DNA of 64,000 nt from Polynucleobacter sp. AP-Elch-400A-B2. GTDB lineage: Bacteria; Pseudomonadota; Gammaproteobacteria; Burkholderiales; Burkholderiaceae. How positions within the stretch are numbered: the first letter of the stretch is position 1; the number at the start of each line of letters is the position of its first letter. The stretch lies in the NCBI RefSeq assembly GCF_018688355.1, contig NZ_CP061317.1, positions 602,370 through 666,369 of the forward strand. Direction: 5' to 3'. The notes under the pieces are model-generated. The model was not told the DNA's origin. It saw only the letters and a list, made by a program, of their open reading frames with translations, and ran no database searches. The translations under genes and the position numbers were made by a program. Shown here piece by piece: positions 42,779 to 51,013 of this stretch.

Positions 42779-43867
42779 CTAGTGAGTCGGCAATGCCTCA
42801 TTGGTAAAAGTCACAACGTGATCGGCTACCAGGTGTATGCCAATCTTTTCACCAATCGCATGATCATGGTGGCTGGGTACAAAAGCAAAAATTTCAACAC
42901 CTGAAGCGAGCTTGAGGGTGTACAAGAAGTCGGCTCCCCTAAAGGTCTTACGTACAACCTCTGCTAACAAGGTGCTGTGATCATCATGCACAATATCATC
43001 AGCGCGCAGGAGTACGTCGATTTCTTTTCCAGCTTCAGCGCTACGATCTTCTTCCAGGTCAAGCTCACCTAATTCAATTTTGACTTTGTTGTTAGCTTGG
43101 ACGATACCTTTTAGAAACACACCGCGACCAATAAAGTCAGCAATATAGCGATTGGCTGGCTTGTGATAGAGCTCGTAAGGGACATCCCACTGCAATACAT
43201 TGCCATCCGTCATAACGCCGACCTTATCGGCAATAGCAAAGGCTTCAAATTGATCGTGTGTGACTAGCAGGGCGGTAATGTTGTTTGCTTTGAGGATTTC
43301 TCGCATCTCGCCTGCAAGACGCTCTCTCAGTTCAATATCCAAACTAGAGAAGGGCTCATCTAGCAAAATTAAATCTGGTTCCGGTGCCATTGCCCTAGCC
43401 AGTGCCACACGCTGTTGTTGGCCGCCACTGAGCTCATGAGGATATGCATCTGCCTTATCTGCTAGCGACACCCTCTTAAGCCACTCCATGGCAACTACAG
43501 ATCTTTCCTTGTTTGATAGGTGTTGCAAGCCAAAGGCAATATTCTCTAAAACATTGAGATGGGGAAAGAGAGCGAAGTCCTGAAAGACCATGCCTACTTT
43601 TCTTTGATTTGGTTGGATATGAGTAGAGGTTGAGCTCACCACCTGATCACGCAGGAGAATTTTCCCTGCTTTAACAGGCTCAAACCCACAAATAGCTCTC
43701 AAGACGGTAGATTTTCCACAGCCAGATGAGCCTAATAAGCAGCCAATCTCACCTTGAGCCAGATCGAGATTAAGGTCTTTAACCGCAGTAACACGACCTT
43801 GACCATCTTGACTGGGGTAGTCGATTTCTAGTGCTTGAATCGAAAGTAGGGTGCGAGCAGAGTTCAT
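42779..43867 (-). CDS. fbpC: Fe(III) ABC transporter, ATP-binding protein (FbpC-like)
   Basis: A 362-residue ATPase with Walker A LLGSSGCGKST, Q-loop GMVFQDFALFPHLNV, signature LSGGQQQRVALARA, Walker B LILLDEPFSSLD and switch LLVTHDQFEAFAIAD. The C-terminal TOBE-type regulatory region (about 250-362) is typical of iron, molybdate and polyamine importers. It is divergent from the permease gene (68 bp between starts), an arrangement that still gives a complete FbpABC-type set. Iron specificity is inferred from the neighbouring binding protein. No ribosome-binding site is evident. Confidence 0.88.
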   Translation of the reverse strand: MNSARTLLSIQALEIDYPSQDGQGRVTAVKDLNLDLAQGEIGCLLGSSGCGKSTVLRAICGFEPVKAGKILLRDQVVSSTSTHIQPNQRKVGMVFQDFALFPHLNVLENIAFGLQHLSNKERSVVAMEWLKRVSLADKADAYPHELSGGQQQRVALARAMAPEPDLILLDEPFSSLDIELRERLAGEMREILKANNITALLVTHDQFEAFAIADKVGVMTDGNVLQWDVPYELYHKPANRYIADFIGRGVFLKGIVQANNKVKIELGELDLEEDRSAEAGKEIDVLLRADDIVHDDHSTLLAEVVRKTFRGADFLYTLKLASGVEIFAFVPSHHDHAIGEKIGIHLVADHVVTFTNEALPTH

Positions 43868-43935
43868 CTCTATAATTTTCTCATTAATGCTAGTGGTTTA
43901 ATACATAGCTAGAGTCTAAACGGATTGCCGATTTC

Positions 43936-45492
43936 ATGAATCGTATTGTGGTGCCACTTGCCCTGTTGTTATTTTTGCCCCTCTTTGGCCTGGCAGCACC
44001 TTTCCTATTCCCCGGGAAGGAGTTATTAGCTACCGGCACCCTCAGTCATTTATGGAACTTTGTGCTGGGTGGCTATATTGCCTCGACCTTAGTGCTTATT
44101 TTTGGTGTCGGAGTGGGAGTCTTTATCCTCGGGGTAGGTAATGCTTGGATCATTGCGAGCTATGATTTTCCAGGGAAGAAAATATTTGAGTGGGCTCTCA
44201 TTCTGCCTTTGGCAGTGCCCACTTATGTCATGGCCTACCTCTTCGTTGATCTCTTGCAGTTTTCGGGTCCGATACAGAGTACGCTGCGTGCTGCACTGGG
44301 AGTTGATGCACTCTGGTTCTTTCCGGATCCAAGATCCCTGAGTGGGGCTATTTGGTCTTTTTCATTCTGCCTCTTTCCTTATGTTTATCTTATTACCCGT
44401 ACAGCATTCTTAGAGCGTAGTGGTCGATTGATAGAGGTTTCAGAAACACTGGGCTACAGTCCGCTTCAAGGTTTTGTGAAATTGGTATTGCCTATGGCAA
44501 GGCCAGCCATCTTTGCGGGTATGGCGCTGGCGCTGATGGAGGTGCTGGCTGATTTTGGTGCCGTCTCTTACTTTGGTGTGCAGACTTTTGCAACTGGCAT
44601 CTTTAAGGCTTGGCTCTCATTTGGAGACCGAATAGCGGCAGTGCAGCTTGCCTTAGGGCTCTTAAGTTTTGTCTTACTGATTTTCTTTATCGAGCAAAGT
44701 AGTCGCTCCAAATTACGTTTTGCCTCTGCAACTCGGAGTAAGCCACTCGCGAAGTCTCTGGAAGGCAAGAAAGCTTTTTTTGCGTTTGCATTTTGTGGCG
44801 CTACGCTCTTGTGCGGATTTTTGATACCTGCATTTGCGCTCTTGCAATTACTCTTCAAGCAAGGCCTCACGATCGATGTTCGATATCTAGATTGGCTGAG
44901 TAATTCTTTATTAGTTTCGATTCTGACGGCGCTCATCTCGGTAGCGTTAGCCGTTTTCTTTGCTTACTCCGTGCGCATGAATGCACGCTTAAGTTGGGTT
45001 AATCGATTGCTGGGCTTTGGTTATGCTTTACCCGGTGCGGTCTTAGCCATTGGCATCCTTTCTTTTCTAGAAATCTTTCAGCTTGCTTGGTGGATGTCTG
45101 CCAGCATCCTAGTGCTGATCTATGCCTACCTAGTCCGCTTTCTTTCTTCTAGTTTGCAGAGTGTAGAAGCTGGTCTAGCGCGCCTCACTCCATCGATGGA
45201 TGCTTCAGCAGCACTCTTGGGTCTTTCTAAAGCGCAGATTTTGAAGCGGGTTCATGTGCCCCTACTTAAGCGCAGTCTGATTACTGCAGGCCTCTTTGTC
45301 TTTGTCGACGTTATGAAAGAATTGCCAGCAACGCTTTTATTGCGCCCATTTAACTTTGATACCTTGGCTGTCGCAACCTATCAGTTGGCTGCAGATGAGC
45401 GCCTTGCTGAACTGGCATTACCTTCCTTAACCATTGTTTTAGTTGGACTTTTTCCAGTATTGCTGCTTTCAAGGGTCATTTCCAAATCCTAA
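43936..45492 (+). CDS. fbpB: Fe(III) ABC transporter permease (FbpB-like)
   Basis: A 518-residue inner-membrane protein with about 12 segments, formed by two permease halves. Each half has an EAA-type loop that docks the ATPase: EVSETLGYSPLQGFVKLVLP (about 175) and DASAALLGLSKAQILKRVHVP (about 420). This duplicated architecture is that of FbpB and related ferric-iron or thiamine permeases. The gene ends 62 bp before the binding-protein gene, and the gap holds a Fur-like box and nested palindromes. Confidence 0.9.
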   Translation: MNRIVVPLALLLFLPLFGLAAPFLFPGKELLATGTLSHLWNFVLGGYIASTLVLIFGVGVGVFILGVGNAWIIASYDFPGKKIFEWALILPLAVPTYVMAYLFVDLLQFSGPIQSTLRAALGVDALWFFPDPRSLSGAIWSFSFCLFPYVYLITRTAFLERSGRLIEVSETLGYSPLQGFVKLVLPMARPAIFAGMALALMEVLADFGAVSYFGVQTFATGIFKAWLSFGDRIAAVQLALGLLSFVLLIFFIEQSSRSKLRFASATRSKPLAKSLEGKKAFFAFAFCGATLLCGFLIPAFALLQLLFKQGLTIDVRYLDWLSNSLLVSILTALISVALAVFFAYSVRMNARLSWVNRLLGFGYALPGAVLAIGILSFLEIFQLAWWMSASILVLIYAYLVRFLSSSLQSVEAGLARLTPSMDASAALLGLSKAQILKRVHVPLLKRSLITAGLFVFVDVMKELPATLLLRPFNFDTLAVATYQLAADERLAELALPSLTIVLVGLFPVLLLSRVISKS

Positions 45493-45550
45493 TTGATAAT
45501 CATTCGTATTTGTGATACATTAGATTTAATCTAATTCTGATCGCAAATAC
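45489..45550 (+). promoter_or_regulatory. Fur-like box and nested palindromes upstream of fbpA
   Basis: GATAATCATT (45495-45504) is a perfect core of the Fur consensus; over 19 bp the match is 12/19. A perfect 17-bp palindrome ATTAGATTTAATCTAAT (45519-45535) follows. It is flanked by GTATTTGTGAT (45506-45516) and ATCGCAAATAC (45540-45550), complementary at 10/11 positions. The whole element could be a Fur-controlled internal promoter or a stable mRNA stem-loop protecting the fbpA message. Confidence 0.5.
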
Positions 45551-45554
45551 AGCA

Positions 45555-46619
45555 ATGGCAAACCCACTTATAAGAAAATTCCTCGGCAGTTCTGGCTTGT
45601 TATTGAGCGCACTTCTAGCCTTACCCTTGCAAGCACAGGATATAAAAGAAGCGAAAGAACTCAATCTCTACTCAGCCCGTCACTATCAAACTGATGAGGC
45701 GCTCTATAGTGACTTCACAAAAAAGACAGGCATCAAGATCAACCGGATTGAGGCTGATGACAATGCCTTAGCAGAGAGATTAAAAAGCGAAGGTACCAAT
45801 AGTCCAGCGGATGTGATTTTGATGGTAGATGCAGCTCGATTATGGCGCGCGCAAATTGATGGCTTCTTTAGGCCGATACAGTCAAAATATTTAGAGAGCC
45901 GTATCCCGGCAAACTTACGTTCTCAGCCTGAGCCAGATGGATCAACTTGGTTTGGCTTTTCAACCAGAGCACGTCTCGTGGTCTATAACAAAGCAAAAGT
46001 AAATCCACAAGACGTTGATACTTACGAGAAGTTAGCAGAGGCTATGAATAAGGGTAAGGTATGTACCCGCTCAGGCGCCCATCCTTATATGTTGTCATTA
46101 ATCGGTGCCATGATCGAACGTCGCGGCGAGGCTGCTACTGAGGAGTGGGCCAAGGGCATGGTGGCTAATATGGCTCGCCCTCCAAGAGGTGGCGATACCG
46201 ATCAAATCAAGGCGGTGGCCTCAGGTGAATGCGGTTTAGCTTTAACAAATTCTTATTATTTGGTCAGGCTCTTACGATCAACCAAGCCAGAAGATCAGGC
46301 CATTGTTTCTAAGATTGGATTTATTTGGCCAAATCAACAGACCACTGGCGCGCATATCAATATTGCGGGGGGTGGGGTTGCTAAGAGTGCACCACACCCA
46401 CAGGCTGCAAAACAATTTCTTGAATACTTGGCAAGTGACTCTGCGCAAGAGTATTTTGCCAACGGTAATAACGAGTGGCCCGTAGTGAAGTCAGTCAAAA
46501 TTGAAAATGAAGGCCTTAAAATGTTAGGCTCATTCAAAGCAGAAAATATCTCTATTGCGGCGATTGGCAAGAACCAAATCGCTGCGCAACGTTTGCTTGA
46601 TCGAGTTGGGTATAAATGA
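45555..46619 (+). CDS. fbpA: Periplasmic Fe(III)-binding protein (FbpA-like)
   Basis: A 354-residue exported binding protein with a signal peptide (KFLGSSGLLLSALLALPLQAQ). The mature part starts KELNLYSARHYQTDEALYSDF, typical of ferric-binding class II proteins, where a Tyr/His near the N terminus and the tandem tyrosines of TNSYYLVRLL (about residue 235) bind iron. GFIWPNQQTTGAHINIAGGGVAKSAPHP and FLEYLASDSAQEYFANGNNEWPV are also characteristic. Start ATG 45555. Together with fbpB and divergent fbpC it makes a full iron importer. Confidence 0.9.
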   Translation: MANPLIRKFLGSSGLLLSALLALPLQAQDIKEAKELNLYSARHYQTDEALYSDFTKKTGIKINRIEADDNALAERLKSEGTNSPADVILMVDAARLWRAQIDGFFRPIQSKYLESRIPANLRSQPEPDGSTWFGFSTRARLVVYNKAKVNPQDVDTYEKLAEAMNKGKVCTRSGAHPYMLSLIGAMIERRGEAATEEWAKGMVANMARPPRGGDTDQIKAVASGECGLALTNSYYLVRLLRSTKPEDQAIVSKIGFIWPNQQTTGAHINIAGGGVAKSAPHPQAAKQFLEYLASDSAQEYFANGNNEWPVVKSVKIENEGLKMLGSFKAENISIAAIGKNQIAAQRLLDRVGYK

Positions 46620-46685
46620 AATCGAGTTACTAAGACCTAAATATAGCTAGAATGAATCCATTCTTTAAAAGATCTGGATTTGAAT

Positions 46686-46955
46686 ATGAAAATTATCTCG
46701 GGTGCTTTGGTTCTTACTTTTTCAATGGGTATGTTAGCTTGCGCAACACCACCAAGCGAGTTTGGAGTCTATCGACAGTCTGATGGAACAGTTGGGGTGC
46801 ATGCCCCTAAATCTGCTAAAGATACTGAGGCTCAAGCAGCCGCAGCAGAGGAGTGTAAAAAACTAGGAAAGCGAGGCGCCACTATTGTCGAAACTCGTAA
46901 AACAGTGAACGACCGCTTTCCTATGACCTACATTTTTGTGTGTAATACCTATTAA
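46686..46955 (+). CDS. Small predicted lipoprotein
   Basis: An 89-residue exported protein of no recognised family. The N terminus (MKIISGALVLTFSMGMLAC) is a short lipoprotein-type signal with Cys near residue 19 in a slightly atypical lipobox (MLAC). The mature part is GVYRQSDGTVGVHAPKS, then an Ala/Glu-rich helix containing AAAEECKKLGKRG and a C-terminal TYIFVCNTY, so two further cysteines could pair. ATG 46686 is used; an in-frame TTG lies two codons upstream. It is 10 bp from the convergent H1-like gene. Confidence 0.7.
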   Translation: MKIISGALVLTFSMGMLACATPPSEFGVYRQSDGTVGVHAPKSAKDTEAQAAAAEECKKLGKRGATIVETRKTVNDRFPMTYIFVCNTY

Positions 46956-46965
46956 TCAATAAAGC

Positions 46966-47841
46966 CTAGCTTAGCAGCCATTTCTTAATCGATTTATTAA
47001 CGCACATTGCATCTAAAGCCAAGCCAAAGAACTCTGAACCATTGGTGACCATACTTTCAATGGCTTCAACCTTGCCAGATTTCACGCCACGCAAATAAGT
47101 AGCTGCACGGTAGCGTAGGAAGTGCTCATTTGCACCTTCCTCGTTATCAGTAGAGCAAATCTCAAGGCTGCCATAACGGGTTTCTGGATTGATATTCAAA
47201 ATAGAGAGACCTAATGCACCAATTAGCTTTTCTGGAACAGGAATAGGAACGTAAGAGTAGAGAGAAACTAACTGCTCTTGTTCGTCGATTTCAATAATAT
47301 GGTCAACATCGAACACATCTTTTTCCGTCAACTCTGTCTCACCAGAATCGCCACCACCAAAGGTAGACTCAAACTGCAACATCGCAGTATTGCTATCTTT
47401 AGAGATTTCAATCATGTCAGGATAGCCAAGCAAGCCTTTCCACCAATACATCAGCGAGAAGGTGCAAGGTTTTACTTCAACTAAACCTTTGTTTGTCGAT
47501 TTAGCAAAGTACAAGCCGTAGAACTCATCATCTTCCTCGAGCCCGTACTGATCGACTTTAAGTTTCTTAGGCGCAGCTGTTTTGGGAGATTTCTTGGCAG
47601 CTTTCTTTGGAGCTGGCTTTTTGGCAGCCGGCTTCTTCGCCGCTACCTTTTTAGCCGCTTTTTTTGCCACTGGTTTTTTAGCAACCGGCTTTTTGACAGC
47701 AAGTTTTTTCACTACCTTTTTGACGGCCTTTTTAGCTGCTACTTTCTTAGCAACAACTTTTTTAACGGCTTTCTTTGCAGGGGCTTTTTTTACCACCTTA
47801 GTAGCTACTTTCTTTTTTGCTGGAGACTTCTTTGTAGCCAT
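46966..47841 (-). CDS. Histone H1-like Ala/Lys-rich domain fused to an acidic YbjN-like domain
   Basis: A 291-residue chimera. Residues 1-95 are nearly only K, A, P and V in repeats such as VAKKPVAKKAAKK, like histone H1 C-terminal tails and bacterial AlgP/HctB-type nucleoid proteins. Residues 96-291 form an acidic globular part beginning KVDQYGLEEDDEFYGLYF, with FSLMYWWKGLLGYPDMIEI, and a region (LSILNINPETRYGSLEIC, FLRYRAATYLRGVKSG) that resembles YbjN-type folds; that match is tentative. The basic arm should bind DNA or RNA non-specifically. The poly-Lys codons make a long low-complexity tract at about 47560-47841. Confidence 0.7.
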   Translation of the reverse strand: MATKKSPAKKKVATKVVKKAPAKKAVKKVVAKKVAAKKAVKKVVKKLAVKKPVAKKPVAKKAAKKVAAKKPAAKKPAPKKAAKKSPKTAAPKKLKVDQYGLEEDDEFYGLYFAKSTNKGLVEVKPCTFSLMYWWKGLLGYPDMIEISKDSNTAMLQFESTFGGGDSGETELTEKDVFDVDHIIEIDEQEQLVSLYSYVPIPVPEKLIGALGLSILNINPETRYGSLEICSTDNEEGANEHFLRYRAATYLRGVKSGKVEAIESMVTNGSEFFGLALDAMCVNKSIKKWLLS

Positions 47842-48082
47842 GGTCTATTACCCTTCCTATTGGTAGTTAATGTGCTTATTACACCTCTGATATTACTTCA
47901 GATCTTTCCACTTTTGCTGATACTGATATGGGGATTTACCTTGCAACATCAAGGGTAAATATCCAATTGATTTAAGCCTCAACAAAAAGTGATCACTACT
48001 TAAGGCCCTTAGGCCATCAAAGCTAGTAATAAACAAATCAATCCTAGTCTAAGGTTGGTAGGTAATTTAGAATCAATAAAGA
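47842..48082. other. Intergenic region with an imperfect long hairpin
   Basis: No gene in this 241-bp gap. GGATTTACCTTG (47932-47943) and CAAGGGTAAATATCC (47950-47964) pair over 12 bp with two small bulges and a 6-nt loop. There is no T tract, so it is not a standard terminator. It could be a regulatory site for either divergent gene. Confidence 0.3.
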
Positions 48083-49897
48083 ATGAGTAAATTAGTCAAA
48101 ATCACCATTAGTGCCCTTGGAGGCGTAATCATCCTAATTGCAATAGGAGTATGGTACGCAGCCTCAACGGTAGATCCAGTACGGCTGACCAAATTACTCT
48201 CTTCCTCTGTAAAGACTGCTACTGGCAGAGATCTCAAAATCACTGGGCCAGTCAGCTTAAGTTTTTTTCCGGGGATTTCTGTTGCTGCAGAGGGCTTAAG
48301 TCTGAGTAATGCATTTTGGGCATCTGATGCTGACATGCTGACCCTTAAGCGCATTGATTTAAATATTAAAACTCTGCCATTGCTGAGTAAGCGCATTGAG
48401 GTTGGCAGTGTGAAGCTTGCTGGCCTGGAGCTCTTTCTTCAAAAAAATGGGCTTGGTAAAGCGAATTGGGATTTTAGTACGGACGCCTCCAGGGAGCCTC
48501 CTGATATTAAAAGTAATACAGAAACCTCATCTGTTAGTGATGATTTTATTTCCATGGAGAGTGTTTCGATTGCAGATGCTCACATTCAGTATCAAGATCC
48601 TTCAAATGCCATATCGAGTTATCAAATTGGGCGTTTATCCTTGGCAGACAGCGGCGATAAAACAGTCTTATCGCTCGGCATGAAACTTCAAGAGCAAGCT
48701 CTGGAACTCAGCGGAAAAACGGGCTCACTTTCTAGGCTGCTCAAACAATGGAATGTTTCGTCGGCGCAATTTCCAATTGACCTGAACCTCACTATGAATG
48801 GCAAGTCCATGATCATTAAAGGTGAGGTCAGTAAAACTCCTAAAACTCCACCTACGATCAATTTAACCTTGAACTCAAAAGCATTTGACTGGCCCGTCTT
48901 GGGGGCATCTCCCAATCACCCTCCGCTGGTTGTAAGCGGCGCTAAGTCAGCAGTAGTCGTGCATCAGACCCAAAAGCCGCAGCCTAAGTACTTATTTAGC
49001 AATGAGAGCATTCCTTTTAATCTACTGCCGCAAGCCAAGGGAGAAGTCGTCATGAATATTGGCGAATTAAATTTGCCAAAACGCAAGCCCATTGAAAATC
49101 TTCAGGCTACTTTGCAATTGAATGGCAGTGTGATTGACATTCCAAACCTAAGGCTTGAGATGGGTAAGGGTAGTGCTGATTTACAAATTAAGCTCTCTGA
49201 GCTAAATACGTCTACCCCCGCACTCACAGCCAGAGGAGTGACGAAGGATTTCACGCTAGAAAATTTACTGGCTAGGCTTGACCCGGGATCCAAGGTGAGC
49301 GGAGGCAGTATGAAGATGGCATTTGATGTGAAAACATCTGGGAGTAGCTTGCACCAAATGGCATCAAATTCAAATGGCAAGATTCAGTTGAGTATTCACC
49401 AGGCTCGTATGGGTACGAATTTTTTAAATGATGCCGGTGATTTCGTAGTGACACTTTTGGATTCGATGAACCCACTACGTAAAAAAACGAGTGAGACGGT
49501 TCTGGAGTGTGCAGTCGCTTATTTATCCATTAACAATGGACAGATCAATATAGCTAAGTCAGTTGGAATTGAAACGGATAGGTTAGATGTGGCTTTAGCT
49601 GGCTCTATTGATTTGAAGACGGAGGCTATTAATCTCACTATTGATCCAAAAGAGAAATCAGGTATCACAACAGGCTTGGATTTAACTGGAATGGTAAAGA
49701 TGGGTGGGACGCTGACAAACCCTCAGGCGGGCATTAATCAAGCTGGAGTAGTGAATAGCGCTGTATCCATTGGACTTGGTTTTTTGACTGGCGGCGCAAG
49801 CATTTTGGCTGAGAATGCCAGATCAATGACTTCAAAAAGCCACCCCTGCCGCGATGCACTCCACCCTTGGTCTGATATTTACCCTGGGGCGGAGTAA
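48083..49897 (+). CDS. AsmA family protein
   Basis: A 604-residue AsmA-like protein anchored in the inner membrane by one N-terminal segment (VKITISALGGVIILIAIGVWYA), with a large periplasmic part. The N-terminal AsmA module reads VDPVRLTKLLSSSVKTATGRDLKITGPVSL and SLSNAFWASDADMLTLKRIDLNI. The C-terminal module has GSADLQIKLSELN, KDFTLENLLARLDPGSKVSGGSMKMAFDV, and ends GTLTNPQAGINQAG ... HPCRDAL. AsmA-like proteins form lipid-conducting bridges between membranes or affect outer-membrane assembly. Complete. Convergent with the next gene at 2 bp. Confidence 0.9.
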   Translation: MSKLVKITISALGGVIILIAIGVWYAASTVDPVRLTKLLSSSVKTATGRDLKITGPVSLSFFPGISVAAEGLSLSNAFWASDADMLTLKRIDLNIKTLPLLSKRIEVGSVKLAGLELFLQKNGLGKANWDFSTDASREPPDIKSNTETSSVSDDFISMESVSIADAHIQYQDPSNAISSYQIGRLSLADSGDKTVLSLGMKLQEQALELSGKTGSLSRLLKQWNVSSAQFPIDLNLTMNGKSMIIKGEVSKTPKTPPTINLTLNSKAFDWPVLGASPNHPPLVVSGAKSAVVVHQTQKPQPKYLFSNESIPFNLLPQAKGEVVMNIGELNLPKRKPIENLQATLQLNGSVIDIPNLRLEMGKGSADLQIKLSELNTSTPALTARGVTKDFTLENLLARLDPGSKVSGGSMKMAFDVKTSGSSLHQMASNSNGKIQLSIHQARMGTNFLNDAGDFVVTLLDSMNPLRKKTSETVLECAVAYLSINNGQINIAKSVGIETDRLDVALAGSIDLKTEAINLTIDPKEKSGITTGLDLTGMVKMGGTLTNPQAGINQAGVVNSAVSIGLGFLTGGASILAENARSMTSKSHPCRDALHPWSDIYPGAE

Positions 49898-49899
49898 AT

Positions 49900-50247
49900 T
49901 TAAAACAGTATTCCGCTGATAAAGAGGCTGAATAATGAAATAAAGATGCTGGCAAAGAACGCGGTCCAGAAGCTAGAAATCGTAAAGCCACTCACTACTG
50001 AAGACACCAGCATCAGCACTAAGGCGTTCACTACCAGCAAAAACAATCCCATCGTGAGGACAGTCAGTGGCAGCGTGAGAAGAATTAATAAAGGCTTCAC
50101 TACCGCATTGGCAAACCCCAGCAGTAGAGCAGCAATCAAGAGTGAGCCACCATCTGCAAAGCGTAAGCCGCTAAATAGATAGCTGGCAACCCAAAGAGAT
50201 AGGGAAGTTAAGCCCCATTGGACTAAAAACGGTACCAAGTTACCCAT
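49900..50247 (-). CDS. Phage holin family IV (YvlD-like) membrane protein
   Basis: A 115-residue protein with four hydrophobic segments (WGLTSLSLWVASYLF, LLIAALLLGFANAVV, LLILLTLPLTVLTMGLFLLVVNALVLMLVS, and FWTAFFASIFISLFSLFISGI). The motif NAVVKPLLILLTLPLTVLTMGLF is diagnostic of the phage_holin_4_2/YvlD group. Despite the name these are widespread chromosomal membrane proteins and not evidence of a prophage; no other phage gene is near. Function unknown. Confidence 0.87.
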   Translation of the reverse strand: MGNLVPFLVQWGLTSLSLWVASYLFSGLRFADGGSLLIAALLLGFANAVVKPLLILLTLPLTVLTMGLFLLVVNALVLMLVSSVVSGFTISSFWTAFFASIFISLFSLFISGILF

Positions 50248-50310
50248 GATATTTAACCTTTTTAATAGCCTTAGAAATCAATATCGATCGCAGTTAATCT
50301 TAGTGTAGTC

Positions 50311-50616
50311 CTAAGCAGCTAATTTTTGCTTTGAATTTTTAATTGGCTTAAAGTGGATTTCAATATGCGTATTTGTGGCGGCCGCCAATTTAGTCAAGGT
50401 TCTTAGGGAGGGGAGGCTAACTCCACTCTCAAGTCTTGCAATTGCGGATTGGGAAGTGCTCATCAGTGCGGCTAGCTCCTCTTGGGATAGCCCACTCTTC
50501 ATGCGGGCCTCAATAACTTCCTTCGCAATCTCAAATTCCACACGAGATTCGTCGTAAGCTTCTTTGTAATCTGGATTTTTAATCCACTTTTTATGTAAAT
50601 TTGAGATCTTAGTCAT
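50311..50616 (-). CDS. Antitoxin, XRE-family helix-turn-helix (HigA-like)
   Basis: A 101-residue DNA-binding antitoxin. The helix-turn-helix spans about residues 38-85: ARMKSGLSQEELAALMSTSQSAIARLESGVSLPSLRTLTKLA. The N-terminal region (WIKNPDYKEAYDESRVEFE) likely wraps the toxin, as in other XRE antitoxins partnered with RelE-fold toxins. It overlaps the toxin gene by 4 bp, with the toxin gene first, the order typical of HigBA-like pairs. It should repress its own promoter through the palindrome before the toxin gene. Confidence 0.92.
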   Translation of the reverse strand: MTKISNLHKKWIKNPDYKEAYDESRVEFEIAKEVIEARMKSGLSQEELAALMSTSQSAIARLESGVSLPSLRTLTKLAAATNTHIEIHFKPIKNSKQKLAA

Positions 50617-50945
50617 ATTAACTTTGCCTGTTTAGCTCTTCTTGTCGCCATCTGCAAAGCTGCTGGTGGAGTTTTCTGAGTCTTCTTAATAAATACATGT
50701 AGAACGATTATTTTTTTCCCACTGGAGTAGATATAAATTCCTCTTGCAATTCCATCCTGACCAGAGACTCGTATTTCCCAGAATTTATCACCCAAAGACC
50801 CGATGTGAAGCATTCCAACATTTTGGGGGCCAAACTGCTCAAGTAATCCAGAGACTCTGACAAACTTACTTCTAATATCTACTGGCAGGGCCTCTAGCTC
50901 ATCGTCAACTGTGGTGTTAAGGGTATGTACGGTCCATGTGGTCAT
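50613..50945 (-). CDS. Toxin, RelE/HigB-like (phage Gp49-like) mRNA interferase
   Basis: A 110-residue toxin of the RelE/ParE superfamily, Gp49-like branch. Conserved elements are LEALPVDIRSKFVRVSGLLEQFGPQNVGMLHIGSLGDKFWEIRV (helical hairpin and first strands), GIARGIYIYSSGKKIIVLHVF and the C-terminal FIKKTQKTPPAALQMATRRAK. Family members cleave ribosome-associated mRNA; a basic catalytic patch is present. First gene of the pair; ATG 50945 lies 8 bp from an 18-bp operator palindrome. Confidence 0.92.
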   Translation of the reverse strand: MTTWTVHTLNTTVDDELEALPVDIRSKFVRVSGLLEQFGPQNVGMLHIGSLGDKFWEIRVSGQDGIARGIYIYSSGKKIIVLHVFIKKTQKTPPAALQMATRRAKQAKLI

Positions 50946-50953
50946 CCATAAAT

Positions 50954-50987
50954 TATATCAATATTGATATATGTCAAAAATGATATA
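50954..50987. promoter_or_regulatory. Autoregulatory operator of the toxin-antitoxin pair
   Basis: Perfect 18-bp palindrome TATATCAATATTGATATA (50954-50971), just upstream of the toxin start, plus an extra half-site TGATATA at 50981-50987. Position and symmetry fit binding by the dimeric XRE antitoxin. Confidence 0.8.
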
Positions 50988-51013
50988 ACCTTATCAACAA
51001 TAAATCAAGGGCT

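Noticed and set aside
42669..42782. 37-codon ORF between the glycosyltransferase and fbpC genes
   Set aside because: No ribosome-binding site or promoter, and it ends inside the fbpC stop; probably a chance frame.
47560..47841. Low-complexity Lys/Ala tract as a CRISPR or satellite repeat
   Set aside because: It is the coding sequence of the H1-like arm; units vary in length and lack spacers.
49900..50247. Holin-like gene as evidence for a prophage
   Set aside because: The YvlD/holin IV family is widespread on chromosomes, and no integrase, terminase, capsid or lysis gene is nearby.
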